Assembly (NCBI GenBank): GCA_016212735.1
Contig: JACRDZ010000020.1
Location: 1-9,216, forward strand
DNA length: 9,216 bases
Reading direction: 5' to 3'
Source of the DNA: Candidatus Firestoneibacteriota bacterium
Lineage (GTDB): Bacteria > JACRDZ01
Within the stretch, counting starts at the first letter, position 1, and every line of letters begins with the position of its first letter. The position numbers and the translations under genes were made by a program. The notes under the pieces were generated by a model, which worked only from the letters and a program-made list of their open reading frames with translations, was not told where the DNA came from and did not search any database. Below are positions 1-4,391 of this stretch, piece by piece.

Positions 1-113
1 AATTGTCCTCCTACATGTTTTCCTGCTTGAGTATTCGGTAGTGAAGAATTGAGATTTATTATTCTCACTGCAAAACTAATTAATCTTTCTTGTATATCAT
101 CACCTTTTGCCAT
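1..113 (-). CDS. Four-helix-bundle protein (23S rRNA intervening-sequence type), N-terminal part
   Basis: This is the first 37 codons of a gene that leaves the window at its left edge. It starts at the ATG complementary to 111-113. The peptide begins MAKGDDIQERLISFAVRIIN and continues with LPNTQAGKHVGGQL. The pattern of a first helix (ERLISFAVRIINL) followed by a short loop and a helix starting around GKHVGGQL is that of the family often named four helix bundle protein or 23S rRNA-intervening sequence protein. In that family the next residues are usually an LRSGTS-like stretch, which would lie outside the window. The family's biochemical role is not established; members occur as stand-alone genes and inside 23S rRNA intervening sequences. 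No strong Shine-Dalgarno is visible. A heptamer array with -35-like elements lies directly upstream. The call rests on recognition of a short peptide. Confidence 0.72.
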   Translation of the reverse strand, partial: MAKGDDIQERLISFAVRIINLNSSLPNTQAGKHVGGQ

Positions 114-119
114 AATAAT

Positions 120-154
120 ATTTTAGCCTATAATGCTCAATGCTCAATTGTCAA
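120..154 (-). promoter_or_regulatory. Candidate promoter(s) of the four-helix-bundle gene inside the heptamer array
   Basis: On the minus strand a perfect -35 TTGACA (149-154) stands 16 bases from TATAGG (127-132). A second pairing, TTGAGC (142-147), stands 16 bases from TAAAAT (120-125). Both -35 boxes are made by the heptamer repeat. The -10 boxes lie 7 to 19 bases upstream of the ATG, so the leader would be very short and without a clear ribosome-binding site. This is a motif match only. Confidence 0.4.
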
Positions 155-193
155 TGCTCAATGCTCAATCGTCAATGCTCAATCGTCAATTTA
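131..193. repeat. Heptamer tandem array, nine units in register
   Basis: Nine consecutive 7-base units run without a break: TAATGCT, CAATGCT, CAATTGT, CAATGCT, CAATGCT, CAATCGT, CAATGCT, CAATCGT, CAATTTA. A detached CAATGCC follows at 198-204. Only the last three bases of each unit vary, mainly GCT, CGT or TGT. Read on the minus strand the units are AGCATTG, ACGATTG and ACAATTG, so each junction gives TTGAGC, TTGACG or TTGACA. The array sits between two minus-strand genes, downstream of the metallophosphoesterase and just upstream of the four-helix-bundle gene. Confidence 0.93.
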
Positions 194-220
194 GTGTCAA
201 TGCCATTGCACGTATACCGG

Positions 221-952
221 TTATACTCCATAACTTAATCTGTCTGCTAGAAATTCCGGCAGACCTGCGTCCATAATCTTCTTCTGTGCTAATCCAATAT
301 TATAATCTATGCGTCTTATATTAATATTATTTGTTTCAGAATCCCATAATACAAAACATGCACGTGGATCATGATCTCTTGGCTGTCCTATACTGCCGAC
401 ATTTACTATATACCGCCATTCAGGTTTTAAATTATAGCTTTTTGATTTATATTCCATTGAAACTGAATTATCAGGAGAAAGTCCTATTATCCATGGGACA
501 TGAGAATGCCCGACAAAGCAAATTGAAGAAGAAAAATATGTAAAATTATCATGAGCATCTTCAATAGACAGCATATAGCTCCAGTCTGTTGGATGAGATG
601 GGTTTGCATGCACCAGAATATAATTTTGAGCTTCTATTTTAAGTCTGAAAGAACATAACAGATTCCTTGTTGATTCAGAAATTATTTTATAAGTTTTTTG
701 AAGAGCAATGCGTGCATTAGGATTAAACATATTTATATTTGTTATATGCAAGCTTGCGTAATCATGATTACCCATAACAGCCTGGCATTTTAGTGTTGAA
801 AATAATTGAGCACATTCATTAGGATTTGCACCATAACCAACTAAATCACCAAGAAAAAGATATTGATCTGGTTTTTCCTTATTTATTTCTTCAATTACAG
901 CTTGAAAGGCTTCAATATTACTATGAATATCAGCTATAACAGCATATTTCAC
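221..952 (-). CDS. Calcineurin-like metallophosphoesterase, YfcE/MJ0936-like
   Basis: This is a cytosolic binuclear-metal phosphoesterase of 243 residues with no signal peptide. The full motif set is visible, counting from the GTG start: D8 and H10 in ADIHSN, G35-D36 in LGDLVGYG, G61-N62-H63-D64, H115 in VHANPSHP, and G148-H-S-H151. These are the metal-binding positions of the calcineurin-like superfamily, and the arrangement and length fit the small stand-alone bacterial phosphodiesterases. The substrate (cyclic nucleotide, dinucleoside polyphosphate or phosphoprotein) cannot be told from sequence. I choose the GTG at 950-952 because AGGAGA lies 7 bases upstream and the protein then begins directly with the first beta strand (KYAVIADIHSN). 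An ATG 19 codons further upstream (1007-1009) would lie inside the -35 box of the promoter and adds residues with no match to the fold. The gene is divergent from the cytochrome operon. Confidence 0.9.
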   Translation of the reverse strand: MKYAVIADIHSNIEAFQAVIEEINKEKPDQYLFLGDLVGYGANPNECAQLFSTLKCQAVMGNHDYASLHITNINMFNPNARIALQKTYKIISESTRNLLCSFRLKIEAQNYILVHANPSHPTDWSYMLSIEDAHDNFTYFSSSICFVGHSHVPWIIGLSPDNSVSMEYKSKSYNLKPEWRYIVNVGSIGQPRDHDPRACFVLWDSETNNINIRRIDYNIGLAQKKIMDAGLPEFLADRLSYGV

Positions 953-959
953 TTTTAAT

Positions 960-965
960 TCTCCT
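960..965 (-). promoter_or_regulatory. Ribosome-binding site fixing the GTG start of the metallophosphoesterase
   Basis: On the minus strand AGGAGA is followed by 7 bases and then GTG. It decides the start against the ATG at 1007-1009, which has no comparable site. Confidence 0.75.
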
Positions 966-980
966 GTTGTATCATAAACG

Positions 981-1009
981 AGAATAGCAAAACATAAAGT
1001 TTTTTTCAA
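981..1009 (-). promoter_or_regulatory. Promoter of the metallophosphoesterase gene
   Basis: On the minus strand TTGAAA (1004-1009) is separated by 17 bases from TATTCT (981-986). The -10 is preceded by TGC, giving an extended -10. Transcription would begin near 974, leaving a leader of about 22 bases that includes the AGGAGA site. Motif match only. Confidence 0.55.
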
Positions 1010-1037
1010 GCTAATAAAATAAATTTTACATAAGGGA

Positions 1038-1065
1038 TTGTATTTTTAAAATTTCTTGCTATAAT
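1038..1065 (+). promoter_or_regulatory. Promoter of the cytochrome-lysC-peptidase operon
   Basis: TTGTAT (1038-1043) is separated by 16 bases from a consensus TATAAT (1060-1065). The -10 is preceded by TGC, making an extended -10 element. The start point would be near 1072, leaving a leader of roughly 50 bases before the cytochrome ATG. It stands back to back with the metallophosphoesterase promoter, with 28 bases between the two -35 boxes. Confidence 0.62.
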
Positions 1066-1081
1066 AAAATCTAACAAGAAA
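1052..1081. promoter_or_regulatory. Inverted repeat bracketing the -10 box (possible operator)
   Basis: TTTCTTG (1052-1058) and CAAGAAA (1075-1081) are perfect 7-base inverted arms separated by 16 bases. They enclose the -10 element and the expected start point of the cytochrome operon, which is where a repressor would sit. With so much A and T a chance match is possible. Confidence 0.35.
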
Positions 1082-1120
1082 AAATATAAATATGTAATTT
1101 AATTTAAATTGGAGGAAATC

Positions 1121-1573
1121 ATGAAAAGTAAAAAACAATTATTTATAATATCAGGTTTATTCTTTTTTTGTTTACCTTCTATGATCTATGCTTATTTTAT
1201 GGTTATTGACACGATACAGAATAAAATTCCTGTTGTCTATTTTGACCATAATAAGCATTTTAATAAAAATACTGGATTAGGATTTGCATGTGAAGAATGC
1301 CACCATGAACTTAAAAACCCTGAACAGAAACCTGTCATGTGTTCTACAGATTTATGTCATCTTCCTAAAACAGAACCTCAAAAAGATACACAGGTAAAAA
1401 TCCCTGTTCTTAAAGATGCTTACCATACTATGTGCAGAGGATGTCATAAAAAAAATGAGAAATCATATAAAAATGCCCCTAAAACGCAAGATTGTGGAGC
1501 TTGCCATATAAAAGCAATGGATAAATTTATTGAAGAAAGATTAGAAAAACGGCAAAAACAAAAAGAAAAATAG
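1121..1573 (+). CDS. Exported class III-type tetraheme cytochrome c
   Basis: A 150-residue exported electron carrier. Residues 1-24 form a Sec signal peptide (lysines, then a hydrophobic core, ending MIYA before YF). The mature part has four heme-attachment motifs: C57-EE-C60-H61, C74-STDL-C79-H80 (the wide CX4CH spacing typical of cytochrome c3), C105-RG-C108-H109 and C125-GA-C128-H129. The stretch FDHNKHF (H43, H46), H62 next to the first motif, and H102 in AYHTMCRGCH give four candidate distal ligands, as expected for bis-histidine hemes of the cytochrome c3 / Cytochrom_CIII family. Such proteins shuttle electrons in the periplasm, often with hydrogenases or formate dehydrogenases; no such partner is visible here. 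The C-terminus is a charged helix (EERLEKRQKQKEK). The ATG at 1121 is preceded by GGAGG with 5 bases spacing, so the in-frame TTG four codons upstream, which overlaps that site, is rejected. It is the first gene of the apparent operon. Confidence 0.9.
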   Translation: MKSKKQLFIISGLFFFCLPSMIYAYFMVIDTIQNKIPVVYFDHNKHFNKNTGLGFACEECHHELKNPEQKPVMCSTDLCHLPKTEPQKDTQVKIPVLKDAYHTMCRGCHKKNEKSYKNAPKTQDCGACHIKAMDKFIEERLEKRQKQKEK

Positions 1574-1620
1574 TTTAGCTTTTTATATTTAATTAATGTT
1601 TATGTTTATCAGGAGGAAAT

Positions 1621-2844
1621 ATGGCTTTAATTGTTCATAAATATGGAGGGTCATCTGTAGCTAATGCTGAGAGAATAAAAAGAGTTGCTACCCATGTTGT
1701 GGAAACTAAAAGAAATGGGAATGATGTAGTTGTTGTTGTTTCTGCTCCAGGCGATATGACTGATGATCTTCTTAATATGGCAGAAGAAATTTCAAAGAAT
1801 CCAAGTGAAAGGGAAATAGACATGCTATTGTCAACAGGAGAGCAAGTGTCTATTTCACTTATGGCTATAGCAATACATGAGGTAGGAGAAAAAGCAGTTT
1901 CGTTTACAGGTCCGCAGGTTGGTATTATTACAGATAATACTCATACAAAAGCAAAAATAGTGAGTATTAATGAAAGTAAAGTTAAAGAATCATTAAAGAA
2001 AGGGAATATAGTTATTGTCGCTGGATTTCAGGGAGTAAATGAGAATAATGATATTACAACTCTTGGCAGAGGCGGATCAGATACAACTGCAGTTGCTCTG
2101 GCAAGTGTTTTGAAAGCAGATTTATGTGAAATATATACTGATGTTGATGGAGTATTTACTGCAGATCCCGGGATTGTTCACGATGCAAAAAAAATAGATG
2201 TAATTTCATATGATGAAATGCTGGAAATGGCAAGTCTGGGAGCTAAAGTTATGCAGGCACGCTCGATAGAATTTGCAAAAAAATATAATGTTGATATACA
2301 TGTACGTTCAAGTTTCAATTTCAAAACAAAAGGTACAATTATTACCAAGGAGGCTCCAGGTATGGAAAAAGTCGTTGTAAGCGGAGTTACCTGCGAAAAG
2401 GGTGAAGCAAAATTGTCAGTTATTGGAGTAGAGGATAGACCAGGTATTGCAGCTTTAGTTTTTTCAAGTCTGGCAAAAAAGAATATCAGTGTTGATATGA
2501 TAGTTCAAAGTGCTGGTGAAGGCGGTAAAAATACAATTTCTTTTACTATTAATAAAGCAGATTTACGAAAAGCTATGGATATCTTAAATACAATAAAAGG
2601 AGATATCGGAGCTAAAGGAGTATCTTCTGATGAACATATTGCCAAAGTATCTATTGTCGGAGTTGGAATGCGCAGTCATTCAGGCATTGCAGCCAGTATG
2701 TTTGAAACTCTTGCAGAAAATAATATTAATATTGATATGATAAGTACATCAGAAATAAAGATATCCTGTATTGTTGAAGAAAAGCGAGCCAATGATGCTC
2801 TTTTGCTTTTACATAAAAAATTTAATCTTGGAGTATTGGAGTAA
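1621..2844 (+). CDS. lysC: Aspartokinase (monofunctional, two ACT domains)
   Basis: Catalyses ATP-dependent phosphorylation of aspartate, the first step toward lysine (or diaminopimelate), threonine and methionine, in the cytosol. The length of 407 residues is normal for the monofunctional enzyme. The amino-acid kinase domain covers about residues 1-240, with KYGGSSV (7-13), SAPGD (41-45), STGEQ (71-75), GFQG (135-138), GRGGSDTTA (149-157) and the nucleotide-binding region YTDVDGVFTADP (172-183). Two ACT domains follow: one opening at KLSVIGVEDRPGIAALVF (from about 264) and one at KVSIVGVGMRSHSGIAASMF (from about 343). These are the allosteric sites for lysine and/or threonine in the family. 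The start has AGGAGG 4 bases upstream. An internal start at Met248 could make a separate beta subunit (see its own entry). The gene lies 47 bases after the cytochrome gene without a visible terminator. No lysine riboswitch precedes it; the gap is too short. Confidence 0.97.
   Translation: MALIVHKYGGSSVANAERIKRVATHVVETKRNGNDVVVVVSAPGDMTDDLLNMAEEISKNPSEREIDMLLSTGEQVSISLMAIAIHEVGEKAVSFTGPQVGIITDNTHTKAKIVSINESKVKESLKKGNIVIVAGFQGVNENNDITTLGRGGSDTTAVALASVLKADLCEIYTDVDGVFTADPGIVHDAKKIDVISYDEMLEMASLGAKVMQARSIEFAKKYNVDIHVRSSFNFKTKGTIITKEAPGMEKVVVSGVTCEKGEAKLSVIGVEDRPGIAALVFSSLAKKNISVDMIVQSAGEGGKNTISFTINKADLRKAMDILNTIKGDIGAKGVSSDEHIAKVSIVGVGMRSHSGIAASMFETLAENNINIDMISTSEIKISCIVEEKRANDALLLLHKKFNLGVLE
2347..2364 (+). 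promoter_or_regulatory. Internal ribosome-binding site and ATG within lysC (beta-subunit start)
   Basis: AAGGAGG (2347-2353) is followed by 8 bases and an in-frame ATG (2362-2364), which is Met248. Translation from it would give a 160-residue protein made of the two ACT domains. In Bacillus subtilis aspartokinase II and Corynebacterium glutamicum LysC the beta subunit is made from an internal start at nearly the same residue. The Shine-Dalgarno here is as strong as any in the window. Confidence 0.72.
2362..2844 (+). CDS. Aspartokinase beta subunit from internal start (in-frame within lysC)
   Basis: This is the predicted second product of lysC: Met248 to the end, 160 residues, beginning MEKVVVSGVTCEKGEAKLSV. 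It contains only the two ACT regulatory domains and no kinase motifs. In the alpha2beta2 aspartokinases it assembles with the full-length chain and takes part in feedback inhibition. Production here is inferred from the internal ribosome-binding site and the matching position in known two-subunit enzymes; nothing in the sequence proves it is made. Confidence 0.55.
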   Translation: MEKVVVSGVTCEKGEAKLSVIGVEDRPGIAALVFSSLAKKNISVDMIVQSAGEGGKNTISFTINKADLRKAMDILNTIKGDIGAKGVSSDEHIAKVSIVGVGMRSHSGIAASMFETLAENNINIDMISTSEIKISCIVEEKRANDALLLLHKKFNLGVLE

Positions 2845-2845
2845 C

Positions 2846-3577
2846 ATGTTAAAAGCGAAAAATATAAATATTTTATTTAATTATTTTTGTATAAGTTTAG
2901 TTTTCCCTATTTCTTTATATGCAGGTGTAATTATAGAACAAATTGAAGGGAGTACAAATTACAGCGGGACTTTGAATACCGTATTGTATTTTTCTGGAGA
3001 TAATATGCGTACAGATGAACTGGAAAGTAATATTACAACTATATCAAGATTTAGAGAAGATACAGGTTACTCCGTTTCCCATAAAAAAAAGACATTTATT
3101 AAATATAAACTTTCTGAAAAAGCACGGGAATTAACTAAAATAATATCTCAAAATTCCGAGAAAGTTATTGAAGATACTTCTTTGCCTGTTAAAAAACAAT
3201 TAAAAATTATAAAAACAGGTGACACTAAAGTTATCAATGGATTCAATGTATCCAGATTAAATGTTATAGATGATAATAAAATTATCGAGGAAGTATGGGT
3301 AACAAATGATATTGATATGAGTGAGGTAAAAAATATTATTAAAAAAATAAAAAAACAACACGAGCTTCCTCCAGGTTTTAATAATAATGAAGAATATGAA
3401 GTTTCCAAAGCAATTGAAGATAATGGGTTTTTGATTTTAAGCAAACGTTATTCTGAAATTTTAGGTGAGAATCTGGAAGATTTTATAGAAGTAAAAAAAA
3501 TCGAAAAGAAAAAGCTGGAAGATGACATATTCCTTCCACCTGAGGAATATAGAGAATTAAAAATGAATGTGAAATGA
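2846..3577 (+). CDS. Exported DUF4412/LolA-like protein of unknown function
   Basis: A 243-residue exported protein. I start it at the ATG at 2846, one base after the lysC stop, with GGAG (2838-2841) inside the end of lysC. This gives a proper signal peptide (residues 1-26, hydrophobic NILFNYFCISLVFPISLYA, cleavage before GVII). Longer in-frame starts inside lysC add a non-signal stretch. The mature part has successive short strands (VIIEQIEGS, TVLYFSGDNMRTDE, TTISRFREDTGYSVSHKKKTFIKY), a middle segment with INGFNVSRLNV and IIEEVWVTNDID, and a lysine-rich end with DIFLPPEEYRELK. That order (metal-free beta sheet, IxGF-type strand, xVWxTxD, final LPxxY) recalls the DUF4412/LolA-like fold, which binds hydrophobic molecules or works at the outer membrane. 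There is no lipobox cysteine, so it is likely soluble in the periplasm. It is probably translationally coupled to lysC. Function not known. Confidence 0.8.
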   Translation: MLKAKNINILFNYFCISLVFPISLYAGVIIEQIEGSTNYSGTLNTVLYFSGDNMRTDELESNITTISRFREDTGYSVSHKKKTFIKYKLSEKARELTKIISQNSEKVIEDTSLPVKKQLKIIKTGDTKVINGFNVSRLNVIDDNKIIEEVWVTNDIDMSEVKNIIKKIKKQHELPPGFNNNEEYEVSKAIEDNGFLILSKRYSEILGENLEDFIEVKKIEKKKLEDDIFLPPEEYRELKMNVK

Positions 3578-3586
3578 AGAATTCAA

Positions 3587-3607
3587 AAGGAGGTATAATT
3601 TTTTTTG
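3587..3607 (+). promoter_or_regulatory. Ribosome-binding site and TTG start of the unknown exported protein
   Basis: AAGGAGG (3587-3593) is near-perfect, but no ATG or GTG in frame follows at normal distance. The TTG at 3605-3607, 11 bases after the site, is the only start that leaves the signal peptide whole. The spacing is longer than usual. Confidence 0.6.
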
Positions 3608-4363
3608 TCAAACTATAATTTAAAATTAAAAATACAGTTTTTTATATTATGTTTTCTTTTTATTGTCTGTTATTTAACTAAAATAAGAGCAGCAGAAAAA
3701 GAAGAGGTTATTAATGATAAGATATATATTTTTGGTAAGGTCATACAGATAACAGATTATCCTAAAAATATTTTTGGGATAGAAACAACTAATAACATTA
3801 TGCTAGAGCTTAAAGGAGAAAAATCCGCAGGACTCGAAGATTATAAAGATAGTTTTGTAAAAATGGAAGGATATTTAGGAAATATATCTGTTTATACAAG
3901 ATATAGTTTTAATCCTGTATCATGGGAAAAAATATCTCCTCAGGAATTAGAATCTTTTGAGAATAAGATAAAAAGTCAATTCAGCAACATAAGATGGGAA
4001 TCCACAAAATCGCAGAAGTGGGCTAGAATTTCAAAAAATCTGAATATAACTTTGAATAATTCTCAAGAAGGAAATATAAAAATAATTTTTGTAGAAATGG
4101 ATATATACGGCTTGCCTTCACAGGTTAAAAAGCGCTGGTATTTTGGAAAACTCCCAAAAATAGTACCATCATATGAGATAGAAGGTAAAAAAGATTTTAG
4201 TGTTGAATGGAATTGCGAAAAATTGGAATTTACTGATAACGAAGAAATGAGATATGAAGTTAAAATTGGATATACCGACAGCAGTAATATTCTTGCGATT
4301 TGCAAATTTATTTCACAGAATAAATGGTGTTCAACCTGGAAATCAGAGAGAGAAGTCAAATGA
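3605..4363 (+). CDS. Exported protein of unknown function, TTG start
   Basis: A 252-residue protein that I do not recognise. Residues 1-30 are a signal peptide (KLKIQFFILCFLFIVCYLTKIRAA, then EKEE). Residues about 35-105 read like a small beta barrel: IYIFGKVIQITD, NIMLELKGEK, DSFVKMEGYLG, resembling OB-fold proteins in the pattern of strands, though this is weak. A charged helix follows (QELESFENKIKSQF), then a beta-rich C-terminal half with IKIIFVEMDIYG, KKRWYFGKLPKIVPSYEIEG, FSVEWNCEKLEF and ILAICKFISQNKWCSTW. Cysteines 204, 233 and 242 lie in the mature part. There is no enzyme motif. It sits 27 bases after the preceding exported protein and 28 before the secreted peptidase, so it may be exported or work with them. 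The next in-frame methionine lies well inside the folded region, which supports the TTG start. Confidence 0.75.
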   Translation: MSNYNLKLKIQFFILCFLFIVCYLTKIRAAEKEEVINDKIYIFGKVIQITDYPKNIFGIETTNNIMLELKGEKSAGLEDYKDSFVKMEGYLGNISVYTRYSFNPVSWEKISPQELESFENKIKSQFSNIRWESTKSQKWARISKNLNITLNNSQEGNIKIIFVEMDIYGLPSQVKKRWYFGKLPKIVPSYEIEGKKDFSVEWNCEKLEFTDNEEMRYEVKIGYTDSSNILAICKFISQNKWCSTWKSEREVK

Positions 4364-4391
4364 AATAGAATAAATAGCGGAGTAACCAACT

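Noticed and set aside
131..204. Heptamer array considered as a CRISPR array
   Set aside because: Units are 7 bases with no spacers between them, and no cas genes are present. It is a simple tandem repeat.
331..543. Small plus-strand frame opposite the metallophosphoesterase
   Set aside because: The minus strand carries a fully motif-supported gene here, and the opposite frame has no start signal or recognisable content.
953..1009. Upstream ATG (1007-1009) as the start of the metallophosphoesterase
   Set aside because: It lies within the -35 box of the likely promoter, has no good ribosome-binding site, and adds 19 residues before the first conserved strand. The GTG at 950-952 has AGGAGA at 7 bases.
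1574..1620. Lysine riboswitch or attenuator before lysC
   Set aside because: The gap is only 47 bases, with no stable hairpin, far too short for the known lysine riboswitch.
3148..3444. Open frame on the minus strand opposite the DUF4412-like gene
   Set aside because: It is low-complexity, hydrophobic translation of the complement of an AT-rich coding gene, with no ribosome-binding site or recognisable domain. The same reasoning removes the frames opposite lysC, opposite the peptidase (4547-4804, 6299-6493), opposite 4063-4389, and opposite thrS (6550-6828, 8332-8553).
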